This document shows positions 36,900 to 45,668 of a stretch of DNA of 64,000 nucleotides, one piece after another. The notes under the pieces are model-generated. The model saw only the letters and a list, made by a program, of their open reading frames with translations. It was not told where the DNA came from and ran no database searches. A program made the translations under genes and the position numbers. How positions within the stretch are numbered: position 1 is the stretch's first letter; the number at the start of each line of letters is the position of its first letter. The DNA comes from Rhodobacteraceae bacterium UBA3069 (lineage in GTDB: Bacteria; Pseudomonadota; Alphaproteobacteria; Rhodobacterales; Rhodobacteraceae), in contig DFBX01000092.1 in assembly GCA_002366795.1 (NCBI GenBank), positions 1 through 64,000 on the forward strand. Direction: 5' to 3'.

Positions 36900-37115
36900 T
36901 CAGCCGTCCATCTCGATCTCATTGTCGCGCAGGATCGCCTGCGCCATGAACAAATCGCTGTCCAGAACCATCAAACGGCGCGGGAAAATCCCGATCCCGC
37001 CTTCAAGGACGCTCATGTTTACGTCCATTTCAAAGCAGTCTATACCGGCGCCCTGAAGCAGCACCTTTGCATAGGCGATGGAAGTCGGGTCCGTGGTGCG
37101 CAAAAGCTGTTTCAT
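36900..37115 (-). CDS. DUF2007 domain protein
   Basis: A 71-residue protein, MKQLLRTTDPTSIAYAKVLLQGAGIDCFEMDVN..., matching the DUF2007 signal-transducing-like small domain. It starts at 37115, divergent from the polyprenyl synthase gene, and is translationally close to the methyltransferase. Function is unknown. The ribosome site is weak. Confidence 0.78.
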   Translation of the reverse strand: MKQLLRTTDPTSIAYAKVLLQGAGIDCFEMDVNMSVLEGGIGIFPRRLMVLDSDLFMAQAILRDNEIEMDG

Positions 37116-37192
37116 GTCTTGCAGATAAGCCCGCCCCCCTGACTTGTCGAGGGCAGGCGCCATCAGAGCCGCCACGGGAAGGGCAACAGGGG

Positions 37193-38206
37193 ATGACAGC
37201 GCAGATGAGCCTCGATCAAGCCACCACAAAACCGCATGAACAACTGGCCAATCACCTGACCAGCGGGATGGAGGCGGTGAACACCCTGATCCGCACCCGC
37301 ATGGCATCAAAGCACGCGCCGCGTATCCCCGAAGTGACTGCCCACTTGGTCGAGGCTGGCGGCAAACGCCTGCGCCCGATGCTGACCCTCGCCGCGGCAG
37401 AACTGTGCGGCTATGACGGCCCGTTTCATGTGCATCTGGCCGCCACTGTCGAATTCATTCACACCGCCACGCTGCTGCATGACGACGTGGTGGATGAAAG
37501 CGCGCAGCGCCGCGGCCGCCCCACCGCGAACCTTTTGTGGGATAACAAATCCAGCGTGCTGGTGGGGGACTACCTGTTTTCCCGCAGCTTCCAACTGATG
37601 GTGGAAACCGGCAACCTGCGAGTACTGGACATCCTCGCCAATGCATCCGCCACCATTGCCGAGGGCGAGGTGCTGCAACTGACCGCCGCGCAGGATCTGA
37701 AAACCGATGAATCCATCTACCTGCAAGTGGTGCGTGGCAAGACCGCCGCGCTGTTTTCCGCCGCGACCGAAGTTGGCGGCGTGATCGCCGGCGCACCCGA
37801 GGACCAGGTGAAAGCCCTGTTCGATTACGGCGATTCGCTTGGCGTGGCCTTCCAGATCGTCGATGACCTGCTGGATTACCAGGGCGACAGCGGCTCCACC
37901 GGCAAGAACGTCGGTGACGATTTTCGCGAACGCAAACTGACCCTGCCGGTGATCAAGGCCGTTGCTGCCGCCGATGCCGAGGAACGCGCCTTCTGGACCC
38001 GCACGATCGAGCGCGGCAAACAGGAAGAGGGCGACTTGGAACACGCCATTTCGCTGCTGCACAAGCACGGCACGCTGGAGGCGACCCGCCTCGACGCGCT
38101 GGCCTATGCGGCTCACGCGAAACAGGCCATGGCGAAACTGCCCGACCACCCGATCCGGCAAATGCTGTCGGATATCGCCGATTACGTGGTCGCGCGGATC
38201 ACCTGA
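37193..38206 (+). CDS. Long-chain polyprenyl diphosphate synthase (quinone side chain)
   Basis: A 337-residue trans-prenyltransferase with both aspartate-rich motifs: LHDDVVDESAQRRG (first) and DDLLDYQGD (second), plus GGKRLRPMLTLAAAELCG. Small residues before the first motif and the length suggest a product of octaprenyl to decaprenyl size, which would supply the ubiquinone tail (Q10 in most alphaproteobacteria). The ATG at 37193 follows a GGGAAGGG; a second in-frame ATG at 37205 is an alternative. Chain length cannot be read from sequence alone. Confidence 0.9.
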   Translation: MTAQMSLDQATTKPHEQLANHLTSGMEAVNTLIRTRMASKHAPRIPEVTAHLVEAGGKRLRPMLTLAAAELCGYDGPFHVHLAATVEFIHTATLLHDDVVDESAQRRGRPTANLLWDNKSSVLVGDYLFSRSFQLMVETGNLRVLDILANASATIAEGEVLQLTAAQDLKTDESIYLQVVRGKTAALFSAATEVGGVIAGAPEDQVKALFDYGDSLGVAFQIVDDLLDYQGDSGSTGKNVGDDFRERKLTLPVIKAVAAADAEERAFWTRTIERGKQEEGDLEHAISLLHKHGTLEATRLDALAYAAHAKQAMAKLPDHPIRQMLSDIADYVVARIT

Positions 38207-38224
38207 TCCCATTTTCATTTTGCC

Positions 38225-38263
38225 AAAAAAAACTCACGGCGCGGCCTCTCAAAGGGCGCGCCG
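38225..38263 (-). terminator. Terminator after ispE
   Basis: A ten-base stem with one mismatch (38237-38246 with 38254-38263, loop TCTCAAA) is followed, on the minus strand, by an eight-base T-run (A-run 38225-38232 on the plus strand). It abuts the ispE stop and separates it from the convergent polyprenyl synthase gene. Confidence 0.75.
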
Positions 38264-38264
38264 A

Positions 38265-39083
38265 TCAGGTCAATCGCGCCGCCGCAACCCACCAGCCCGT
38301 GCGCTGCAATTTATCCGCTGCCGCACTGGCCGCTGCCGCGTCGGAATAAAGCCCGAAGCAGGTCGCGCCCGATCCGGACATACGCGCCAGAAGGCAGGCA
38401 TCGGTCGCCGTGATCGCTTGCAAGGCCTCGGCGATCACCGGTTCTGTGGCAATGGCCGGGGCCTCCAGATCGTTGCGCTGTTCGGCCAGCCATCCGGCCA
38501 GTTCCCCGGCATCGGCCCAATCGGGCAGCTCGGGCATGGGCGGATTTTCCTTATTGGCCAATCGGCGGAAAATTTCGGGCGTGGGCACGTCCACGCCGGG
38601 GTTGACCAGCACGGCCCAGACCGGCGGCATGCCGTCCAGCACTTTAACCTGCTCGCCAATTCCGCGCATCCGGGCAGCCCGCGCCGCCATGCAAACCGGC
38701 ACATCCGCCCCAAGGCGCAGGCCCTGATCCTTGGGCCAGCTGCCCGTCAATTCGCCAATCGCCCGCAGGCAGGCCGCCGCGTCCGACGATCCGCCGCCAA
38801 TCCCCGCAGCCGCGGGTAGGCGTTTTTCAAGGATCACATCGACCCCCTGCCCCATCATGCCAGCCGCACGCATCACCAAGTTGCGCCCGTCATCGGGCAC
38901 CCCTTCTGCAAGCGGCCCGATCACGCGCAAGCGGCGGTGCGGGGCTAGGGAAACCGAAAGCGTGTCGCCCACATCGGCAAAAGCCACCAGCGAATCCAGC
39001 AGGTGATAGCCATCTTCGCGGCGGCCGGTGACATGCAGGGTCAGATTGATCTTGGCAGGCGCGAAGGCCTCAATTGCTTTCAT
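38265..39083 (-). CDS. ispE: 4-diphosphocytidyl-2-C-methyl-D-erythritol kinase
   Basis: A 272-residue GHMP kinase: substrate motif PAKINLTLHVTGRREDGYH, ATP-binding LPAAAGIGGGSSDAAACL and the C-terminal MSGSGATCFG. It phosphorylates CDP-methylerythritol in the MEP isoprenoid pathway, whose products feed the polyprenyl synthase encoded convergently next door. Its start overlaps the end of the TPR gene by 14 bases, so the two are cotranscribed. Confidence 0.96.
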   Translation of the reverse strand: MKAIEAFAPAKINLTLHVTGRREDGYHLLDSLVAFADVGDTLSVSLAPHRRLRVIGPLAEGVPDDGRNLVMRAAGMMGQGVDVILEKRLPAAAGIGGGSSDAAACLRAIGELTGSWPKDQGLRLGADVPVCMAARAARMRGIGEQVKVLDGMPPVWAVLVNPGVDVPTPEIFRRLANKENPPMPELPDWADAGELAGWLAEQRNDLEAPAIATEPVIAEALQAITATDACLLARMSGSGATCFGLYSDAAAASAAADKLQRTGWWVAAARLT

Positions 39084-40806
39084 CGGTGACCTTGTCGACA
39101 ACGTGCAGCGGCTCTGTCCCCTCGGCGGCCAGAACCACATCCAGACCCACGTCCAGCTTGGCGCGCAGCCGCTCCACGTCCACGTCGCCGCTGGCGTTTT
39201 CGTCATTCGCAAAGGACAGGGCGCGACGCCATTGGAACCGTGCCTCCATCTCGCGGCCCACAGCCCACAACGTATCGCCCAGATGGTCGTTGACCACCGG
39301 ATCGACGGGCATCAGCTCGGCCGCGCGCTCCATATGCACGACCGCCTCTTCATAGCGGCCCAGCCGGTACAAGGCCCAGCCAAGCGAGTCGACAATATAA
39401 CCCGAGCGCGGCTGTGCGGCGGCGGCGCGTTCGATCATCTCCAGCGCCTCGTCCAGCTTGGCACCCTTTTCAACCAGCGAATAGCCAAGGTAGTTCAGCA
39501 CCTGCGGCTGATCGGGGCTCAGGTCCAGCGCCTTGCGAAAATCAGCCTCTGCGGCGTCCCATTCGTCCAGCCGTTCGTGGCTGATCGCACGAGCGTAATA
39601 GATGAACCATTCGGGCGCGCTGTCATCGCCGTAAAGGGCGATCGCGGCATCATAGGCCTCGACCGCGCCGGTGAAATCCTTTTGTTGCCGCTTCAGATCA
39701 CCAAGAGAGGTGTGAACGATGGGCAGATCGCCATGGCTGCGCGTCAGCTGCTCCAACACTTCGGCCGCAGCCTCGATCCGGTCCGCCCGGCGCAGAGATT
39801 CTGCCCGCCCCAGTTCGGCCGCGTGAAACGCCGGGTCGCTTTGCGGCACCAGACGGTAGGTTTTCACGGCAAGATCATAGCGTTGCATATCGTCCAGCAG
39901 GCTCGCACTCAGCAGGATGGCATCCACATGGCCCGGGCGCAGATAGCTGGCGACGCGCGAATACAGCAGCGTGTAATCGTCCGACGCTTCGTTCGACAGC
40001 GCGGCGGCGACCGAATAGAACAGCTCGGCCACGCCGTCCTTGGGGCCCTGCACATGCGTGAAGGACAGACGCTCGCCCGCCGTTAGCGCATCATGCATCG
40101 CGCGCAATCCGGGGTCCAGTTCGCCGGCGAACAGGCTATTCATCAGGGCCAGCGCCTCGTCCTGACGGTCCATCTGCGACAGGATCTCTACCCGTGCCAT
40201 CACCCCGCGACGGGTCATCTGCAGGGGACCGGCCTTATCGTCGGCCAAGATTTGTTCGGCGCCTTCGAAATCCCCGACCGAGGCAAGAGCCAACGCCTTG
40301 TGATAGTTGGCAAAAGCAGCCAGACCGCGATCTTCACTGACAACATCGAAGGCGGCAAGCGCCTCTTTGACCTCGCCTTCGCCCATCAGGGCCCAGCCCT
40401 TCAACAGCCCGTCCACCAGCGGCCCGACGCCGCGATCTTCGTCAAGACGGGTCAAGATCGCCGCATAGTTGCTGTCCTGCGCTTCGCCCGCGACAAGCGC
40501 CATTTGGGCGACCTGGCTGGCCAGCCCGGCCTCTTCCATACGGCTGGCGACCAGCCCGGCATTGTCCAGATCACCCAGCGACAGATAGGCCAGCGTGGCG
40601 TTTTCCATCAGCGCGGGATTGGACGGATCACGCGCAAGCGCCATCGTGAAATAGCGCGAGGCGGCTTCGAAATCATGTTCGTATCCGGCCTGACGCGCCG
40701 CCAGATATGACCCGGCGAGCTGCTGTGCCTGAACCGGTTCGGGCAAGCCCGTGCCAATGCCCAGCCCGATGGCCAGAACCGCCACTTTCCAATGCTTGAT
40801 TGCCAC
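39070..40806 (-). CDS. Exported tetratricopeptide-repeat protein
   Basis: A 578-residue protein with a signal peptide (MAIKHWKVAVLAIGLGIGTG, cleavage after VQAQ) and many TPR-like helical pairs (for example AASRYFTMALARDPSNPALMENATLAYLSLGD and LDEALEMIERAAAAQPRSGYIVDSLGWALYRLGRYEEAV), densest from about residue 370 to 530. TPRs bind proteins; the periplasmic partner is unknown. Rhodobacterales usually carry it between ETF-QO and ispE. Here a LytTR gene of opposite strand separates it from ETF-QO. Confidence 0.87.
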   Translation of the reverse strand: MAIKHWKVAVLAIGLGIGTGLPEPVQAQQLAGSYLAARQAGYEHDFEAASRYFTMALARDPSNPALMENATLAYLSLGDLDNAGLVASRMEEAGLASQVAQMALVAGEAQDSNYAAILTRLDEDRGVGPLVDGLLKGWALMGEGEVKEALAAFDVVSEDRGLAAFANYHKALALASVGDFEGAEQILADDKAGPLQMTRRGVMARVEILSQMDRQDEALALMNSLFAGELDPGLRAMHDALTAGERLSFTHVQGPKDGVAELFYSVAAALSNEASDDYTLLYSRVASYLRPGHVDAILLSASLLDDMQRYDLAVKTYRLVPQSDPAFHAAELGRAESLRRADRIEAAAEVLEQLTRSHGDLPIVHTSLGDLKRQQKDFTGAVEAYDAAIALYGDDSAPEWFIYYARAISHERLDEWDAAEADFRKALDLSPDQPQVLNYLGYSLVEKGAKLDEALEMIERAAAAQPRSGYIVDSLGWALYRLGRYEEAVVHMERAAELMPVDPVVNDHLGDTLWAVGREMEARFQWRRALSFANDENASGDVDVERLRAKLDVGLDVVLAAEGTEPLHVVDKVTDESN

Positions 40807-40870
40807 GAAGCCCTGCCTCTCTTTTCATGCGAAATCGGGCATTAGCCTAGCAACTCCTGCGTCAAACGCA

Positions 40871-40899
40871 ATGAGAGGCGGCAAAGCGCCGCCTCTCAT
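40871..40899. repeat. Perfect 12-base stem hairpin in a divergent intergenic region
   Basis: ATGAGAGGCGGC (40871-40882) and GCCGCCTCTCAT (40888-40899) are exact reverse complements around AAAGC. It resembles a terminator stem but has no T-run on either strand, and no gene ends nearby: it lies 65 bases upstream of the TPR start and about 190 upstream of the LytTR start. It may belong to an untranslated leader or a small RNA. Confidence 0.55.
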
Positions 40900-41003
40900 C
40901 GAGAATGGTTTGATGATGCAAATCGCATTTGGCTAAATCGGGACCTCGAACCACTGGAAATCCTCATGGGATCACCAAGGGCAAACGCCCCACTCACGGC
41001 ATT

Positions 41004-41030
41004 TACGTTAAGAAAGCATTTACCGTTCCT
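41004..41030 (+). promoter_or_regulatory. Possible LytTR binding repeats upstream of the LytTR gene
   Basis: TACGTTAAG at 41004-41012 fits the published LytTR-family half-site pattern [TA][AC][CA]GTTN[AG][TG] exactly, and ACCGTTCCT at 41022-41030 fits it with one mismatch. The repeats are direct and 18 bases apart, near the 20-22 typical for this family. They lie about 65-90 bases before the gene start, suggesting autoregulation. Inference from pattern only. Confidence 0.3.
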
Positions 41031-41092
41031 GCGAGTCACCCTTCGTGAATTCGTTGAAAATTTCGCGTTTCCATGCAAAACTCACGTTCACG

Positions 41093-41956
41093 ATGCGTGA
41101 ATTCGACATGACACTGGATTGGGAGCGCAAGCTGCTGATCGCCTTCGTGCTACTGAGTCTCGGAACGCTGCTGGGGCCATTCGGTACGTATGACATCATG
41201 GGCATATGGGACAGGCTAACCTTTTGGTGCCTCGACATCATCGGTGCGGCCCTGCTGATGCATGTGATTGTCGGCACGATCTACAACAGTTCCGTATTGA
41301 TATCCGCGCCTCCGATGGTGCGTTTCATGGCGGGCGTGGCGATTGCCGCCGTGCCGACCTCTGCCTGGATCCGCTTCGTGTTTCTGTCGATGGTCGGGCC
41401 AAACGGCCCCGGCATTCATTTCCCGCGCCTGTGGGCCGAAGTTGTCGCTGTCTCTGCCGTGGTTCTGTGGATCGAATACGACCTGCTGCCACGCGCGCGC
41501 CGCGCCCGTGGCAGCACCGGGCGGAAAGCGGCACCACTTTTTTCATCGCACCCCCACATACCGAACGCCCAAGTCACGCCACCCGAACCGGATGCAACGC
41601 CGACCCTTGCGCAGCTGTCGGACCAGGCCCCGCTGCTGGACCGCCTGCCAGACGAGGCGCGACCGGGCAAGTTGATCTCGATCTCGATGCAAGACCATTA
41701 CGCCGCCATCACTATGACCACCGGCACTTTCCTGCTGTTGATGCGGCTGAGCGATGCGCTGCAATTACTGGGCGAAATACCGGGGGCACAAATTCACCGA
41801 TCGCATTGGGCCGCCGCCGAATTTGCCAAAGAGCTGACACGCAAAGGCCGCCGCATGCGATTGCAACTGACAGACGGGCGGAGCCTGCCGGTCAGTGCCT
41901 CTTACCTGAAGGTGGCAAAAAAATTGGTCGGCGCAGCGCCAAAAACGGTGCCATAA
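41093..41956 (+). CDS. Membrane-bound LytTR DNA-binding regulator
   Basis: A product of about 287 residues with four hydrophobic segments in the first 135 residues (ERKLLIAFVLLSLGTLLG, FWCLDIIGAALLMHVIVG, FMAGVAIAAVPTSAWIRFVF and AEVVAVSAVVLWIEYDLL), a Pro-rich linker, and a LytTR domain from about 192 (ISISMQDHYAAITM, LLLMRLSDALQLL, IHRSHWAA, SLPVSASYL). It is likely a one-component regulator sensing a membrane or envelope cue. The start is uncertain: ATGs at 41093 and 41108 and a GTG at 41045 are in frame and none has a good ribosome site. It interrupts the usual ETF-QO-TPR order. Confidence 0.8.
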   Translation: MREFDMTLDWERKLLIAFVLLSLGTLLGPFGTYDIMGIWDRLTFWCLDIIGAALLMHVIVGTIYNSSVLISAPPMVRFMAGVAIAAVPTSAWIRFVFLSMVGPNGPGIHFPRLWAEVVAVSAVVLWIEYDLLPRARRARGSTGRKAAPLFSSHPHIPNAQVTPPEPDATPTLAQLSDQAPLLDRLPDEARPGKLISISMQDHYAAITMTTGTFLLLMRLSDALQLLGEIPGAQIHRSHWAAAEFAKELTRKGRRMRLQLTDGRSLPVSASYLKVAKKLVGAAPKTVP

Positions 41957-41985
41957 AAAAGGGCGACCCGCAGGCCGCCCGTTTT
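41955..41985. terminator. Bidirectional terminator between LytTR gene and ETF-QO
   Basis: A hairpin at 41961-41980 (GGGCG with CGCCC, continued by CC/GG after one mismatch) has an A-run before it and TTTT after it. It directly follows the LytTR TAA and faces the ETF-QO stop at 42007. Confidence 0.75.
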
Positions 41986-42006
41986 CCGATCCACGCGATC
42001 GCATGA

Positions 42007-43650
42007 TCACATATTGGGATAGTTCGGCCCGTCGCCCCCCTGCGGCGTGGTCCAGTTGATGTTCTGACTGGGATCCTTGATATCGCAGGTCTTGCAGTGA
42101 ACGCAGTTCTGGAAGTTGATGACGAATTGTTGCTCGCCGTCCTTTTCCAGGAATTCATACACGCCCGCCGGACAATAACGCGCCGACGGTCCCGCGTATT
42201 TGGCAAGGTTCACCGAAACCGGGATGCTTTCGTCCTTCAGTTTCAGATGGCAGGGCTGGCTTTCCTCGTGGTTGGTCATGCTGAACGAGACGTTGGTCAG
42301 CCGGTCGAAACTGATCTTGCCATCGGGCTTGGGATATTCGATCGGCTTGTGCTTCGACGCTTCCTCGGTCGCGGCGGCGTCGTTCTTGCCATGTTTCAGC
42401 GTGCCCAGCAGGCTGAAGCCCAGCGTATTGGTCCACATATCGAACCCGCCAAGCGCCAACGACGCAGTCAGACCGAACTTTGACCACAAGGGTTTTACGT
42501 TACGAACTTTTTTCAAGTCTTTGCCAATGGCGCCCTTGCGCACTTCGTCCTCGTAGGCGGTCAGCTCGTCGCCCATCCGGCCGCCCTGGATCGCCTCATA
42601 TGCGGCTTCGGCCGCGGCCTTGCCGGACAACATGGCATTGTGGTTACCCTTGATGCGCGGCACGTTGACCATGCCAACCGAGCAGCCCAGCATCGCCGCG
42701 CCGGGCACGACCATCTTGGGCATCGATTGATATCCGCCTTCGGAAATCGCGCGCGCGCCGTACGCCACGCGTTTGCCGCCTTCCAGCAGTTCCGCCACCA
42801 TCGGATGATGCTTGAAACGCTGGAATTCCATGTAGGGGAACAGATAGGGGTTCTTATAGTTCAGGTGAACCACGAAACCCACGTAAACCTGATTATTTTC
42901 AAGGTGATAGATGAACGATCCACCGCCCGCGTTCGATCCAAGCGGCCAGCCCATCGTGTGGGTCACGGTGCCTTCCTTGTGCTTGGCGGGATCGATCTCC
43001 CAGATCTCTTTCATGCCAAGGCCGAACTTCTGCGGATCGTGGCCCTTGGAAAGGTCGTATTTCTCGATCAGCTCTTTCGACAGCGAACCGCGAACGCCTT
43101 CGGACAGGAACACGTACCTGCCGTGCAGTTCCATCCCCGGCTCGCTGTTCGGGCCAAGCGATCCGTCAGGCTCCAGCCCGAACACGCCCGCCACGACGCC
43201 CTTCACGCGGTCGCCGTCATAGATCAGTTCGGAACAGGCCATGCCGGGGAAAATCTCGACCCCCAGTTCCTCGGCCTGTTCGGCCATCCAGCGGCAGACA
43301 TTGCCCATCGACACGATATAATTGCCGTGGTTGTTCATCAGCGGCGGCATGGGGAAGTTCGGCACGCGAATGCCGCCGACCTCGCCCAGCATGTAGAAAT
43401 TGTCCTCTTTCACGGGGACATTCAACGGCGCGCCTTTTTCCTTCCAGTCGGGGATCAGCGCGTCCAGCCCACAGGGGTCCAGCACGGCACCCGACAGGAT
43501 ATGCGCGCCCACTTCGGAGCCCTTCTCCAGCACCACGACGTTCAGGTCGGCATCCAGCTGTTTCAGCCGGATCGCAGCCGAAAGCCCCGCAGGCCCCGCG
43601 CCCACGATGACCACGTCATATTCCATTGCTTCCCGTTCGATCTCGCTCAT
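42007..43650 (-). CDS. Electron-transfer flavoprotein:ubiquinone oxidoreductase
   Basis: A 547-residue protein with FAD-binding VVIVGAGPAGLSAAIRL, the ETF-QO blocks EGVRGSLSKELIEKYDL and GWPLGSNAGGGSFIYH, and a C-terminal 4Fe-4S ferredoxin-like part (CPAGVYEF, then NCVHCKTCDIKDPSQNINW). It passes electrons from ETF, reduced by acyl-CoA dehydrogenases, into the quinone pool at the inner membrane. The start MSEIEREAMEYDVV follows GGAGGAG; the longer frame to 43749 has no support. An acyl-CoA dehydrogenase gene lies at 49426. Confidence 0.96.
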   Translation of the reverse strand: MSEIEREAMEYDVVIVGAGPAGLSAAIRLKQLDADLNVVVLEKGSEVGAHILSGAVLDPCGLDALIPDWKEKGAPLNVPVKEDNFYMLGEVGGIRVPNFPMPPLMNNHGNYIVSMGNVCRWMAEQAEELGVEIFPGMACSELIYDGDRVKGVVAGVFGLEPDGSLGPNSEPGMELHGRYVFLSEGVRGSLSKELIEKYDLSKGHDPQKFGLGMKEIWEIDPAKHKEGTVTHTMGWPLGSNAGGGSFIYHLENNQVYVGFVVHLNYKNPYLFPYMEFQRFKHHPMVAELLEGGKRVAYGARAISEGGYQSMPKMVVPGAAMLGCSVGMVNVPRIKGNHNAMLSGKAAAEAAYEAIQGGRMGDELTAYEDEVRKGAIGKDLKKVRNVKPLWSKFGLTASLALGGFDMWTNTLGFSLLGTLKHGKNDAAATEEASKHKPIEYPKPDGKISFDRLTNVSFSMTNHEESQPCHLKLKDESIPVSVNLAKYAGPSARYCPAGVYEFLEKDGEQQFVINFQNCVHCKTCDIKDPSQNINWTTPQGGDGPNYPNM

Positions 43651-43965
43651 ATTGCTGGCTCCTCCGGTTGGCCAACAGGGCATGGCCCCGCGCACGCGTA
43701 ACATTATTTCGCAGATGGTTACCGCGCCGCAGCATTGCACGTCAATCACAACACGGCGTCATTTATCGGTTCTTATTCTGACAGGCAGCCTCATATTCCG
43801 CAAAGCGGGATAGCAAAGGTGGCACCCCTTTGCCGCCTGCTGCGGTTTCACTTGCATTGCCCCTGTCCTTTGGGTCAGGTATTCGAAACCCTGAAGCACC
43901 GCAGGGGGGACGGGACAGCCCGTGCAGCCCCCTGACTTACTTGTGGATAGTGACCGGATACACCT
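43651..43965. other. Intergenic region between ETF-QO and greA (315 bases)
   Basis: This divergent spacer holds no convincing gene. Short frames on either strand lack ribosome sites and family features. It must contain the promoters of ETF-QO (minus) and greA (plus). I see runs of G/C around 43900-43935 that could fold in the greA leader but no clean terminator or operator. Confidence 0.4.
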
Positions 43966-44436
43966 ATGGAAAAGATCCCGATGACGCGCGCGGGCCATAC
44001 CGCTGCAGAAAACGAGCTAAAGCTGCTCAAGACTGTCGAAAGACCAGCTATCATTCAGGCCATCGCCGAGGCGCGCGAACTGGGCGACCTGAAGGAAAAC
44101 GCCGAGTATCACTCTGCGCGTGAAAAACAGGGCTTTATCGAAGGTCGCATCAAAGAGTTGGAGGGCATCGTGTCCTTGGCCGAGGTGATCGACCCGACCA
44201 CGCTGAACGGCGCGATCAAGTTTGGCGCGACCGTTACGTTGGTGGACGAAGACACCGAGGAAGAAAAGACCTGGCAGATCGTGGGCGAGCATGAAGCCAA
44301 CATCGAAAAGGGTCTTTTGAACATCAAGTCGCCCATCGCCCGCGCCCTCATCGGCAAGGAAGAAGGCGACAGCGTCGAGGTTCGCACCCCCGGCGGTGAG
44401 AAATACTACGAAGTCGTCAAGATCGCTTATATCTGA
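43966..44436 (+). CDS. greA: Transcription elongation factor GreA
   Basis: A 156-residue protein with the N-terminal antiparallel coiled coil including [27 protein letters not shown], whose acidic tip enters the RNA polymerase secondary channel, and the C-terminal FKBP-like domain ([20 protein letters not shown]). It stimulates cleavage of backtracked transcripts. The start [10 protein letters not shown] is the family start. Sixteen bases separate it from the next membrane-protein gene. Confidence 0.97.
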   Translation: MEKIPMTRAGHTAAENELKLLKTVERPAIIQAIAEARELGDLKENAEYHSAREKQGFIEGRIKELEGIVSLAEVIDPTTLNGAIKFGATVTLVDEDTEEEKTWQIVGEHEANIEKGLLNIKSPIARALIGKEEGDSVEVRTPGGEKYYEVVKIAYI

Positions 44437-44452
44437 CCGGAGCAAACGCCCG

Positions 44453-45595
44453 ATGTCCGCCGATATGCCTGTTCTGCCCAAAGCGACCCTGCCCAAGCCT
44501 GGGCAGCCCCAAGCTGTGCGCGCCGAAACCGCCGCGCAGGCGCGGACCACGACCCAGGCCAATCCCAAGCGGCCCACGGGTGCGGCGACGGCAACTGTGC
44601 GCCCGTCGACGCCCATGGGTGTCTACGACCGCCCGTCCGAGCCAAAGATCACCGCGATTGAAATCGTGGCGCTGGCGCTTTCAGCGGTGTGGTTCATCGG
44701 CGTGATCGTGTTCTTTGCGCTGGTCGATCTGGGCCCCGCCCCAGAGGGAACGGGCGGCATTCGTTTTGTCATGACCATGTTGGCCGTCTTCATGCCGGTC
44801 GCCATGATCTGGGTCGCCGCACTGGCCGCCCGCGCGTCCCGCGTGATGCGCGAGGAAAGCCAGCGGCTTCAGGCGGCGATTGACGCGATCCGCCAAGCCT
44901 ATGTCGCGCAGCAACAGGGCCGGTCGCTGGCGTCAGAGCCTTCGGTCACCCGCAAGCTGGATGAAATCGCCGCCGCCGCGCGAAAAACCGAAACCGCGCT
45001 GGCCACCTTTACGTCATCGCGCGAGCGGGACGAGGCGCAGCGCCCTGCGGCCCTGCCTGCCGCCGCTGGACAAGACGATCAGGCCGACCTGCCCCTTGGC
45101 ACCCGTTCCGAGGACATGACCCCGCCCCTATCGCGGCCGGATTTCATCCGCGCGCTGCATTTCCCGGAAACCGAACATGACGAGGAGGGCTTCTCAGCCC
45201 TTCGCAAGGCGCTGCGCGACCGCAATGCCTCGCAACTGGTGCAGGCCAGCCAGGACGTGCTGACGCTGCTGTCGCAGGACGGTATCTACATGGACGATTT
45301 GCGCCCCGACCTTGCGCGCCCGGAAATCTGGCGCCGCTTCGCTGCCGGGGAACGTGGCCGCGTCGTCGCGTCGCTTGGTGGTGTGCGTGATCGCTCTAGT
45401 CTGGCACTTGCGGCGGGCCGCATGAAGGAAGACCCGATTTTCCGCGATGCGGCGCACCATTTCCTGCGCCGTTTCGACAAGGCTTTTGTCCAGTTCGAGA
45501 AAGAGGCAAGCGATGCCGAAATCTCTGATCTCGCGCATACCCGCACATCGCGCGCCTTCATGTTGCTGGGCCGCGTCGCAGGGATGTTCGACTGA
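44453..45595 (+). CDS. Two-helix membrane protein with coiled coil, unknown
   Basis: A 380-residue protein with a Pro/Ala-rich N-terminus, two membrane helices near 70-92 and 103-125, then a helical region with coiled-coil character (REESQRLQAAIDAIRQAYVAQQQG, VTRKLDEIAAAARKTETALATFTSSRERDEA) and a folded C-terminal part (from about 220) ending DLAHTRTSRAFMLLGRVAGMFD. It appears in this position after greA in other Rhodobacterales and is uncharacterised. The start is MSADMPVLPK, with a GGAG nine bases upstream; the longer frame from 44396 overlaps greA. Confidence 0.78.
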   Translation: MSADMPVLPKATLPKPGQPQAVRAETAAQARTTTQANPKRPTGAATATVRPSTPMGVYDRPSEPKITAIEIVALALSAVWFIGVIVFFALVDLGPAPEGTGGIRFVMTMLAVFMPVAMIWVAALAARASRVMREESQRLQAAIDAIRQAYVAQQQGRSLASEPSVTRKLDEIAAAARKTETALATFTSSRERDEAQRPAALPAAAGQDDQADLPLGTRSEDMTPPLSRPDFIRALHFPETEHDEEGFSALRKALRDRNASQLVQASQDVLTLLSQDGIYMDDLRPDLARPEIWRRFAAGERGRVVASLGGVRDRSSLALAAGRMKEDPIFRDAAHHFLRRFDKAFVQFEKEASDAEISDLAHTRTSRAFMLLGRVAGMFD

Positions 45596-45668
45596 CCCAC
45601 CCCACCTTGCTTGCCCTTGCCGCGCCAAGACGCTAGCTCTGGGCGCAGCACAAGTGCGAGAGACCCCC

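Noticed and set aside
41044..41105. Direct repeat CGTGAATTCG at 41044-41053 and 41096-41105
   Set aside because: A 52-base spacing and position at the gene start fit neither a known operator class nor an attachment site; probably chance, though it is noted.
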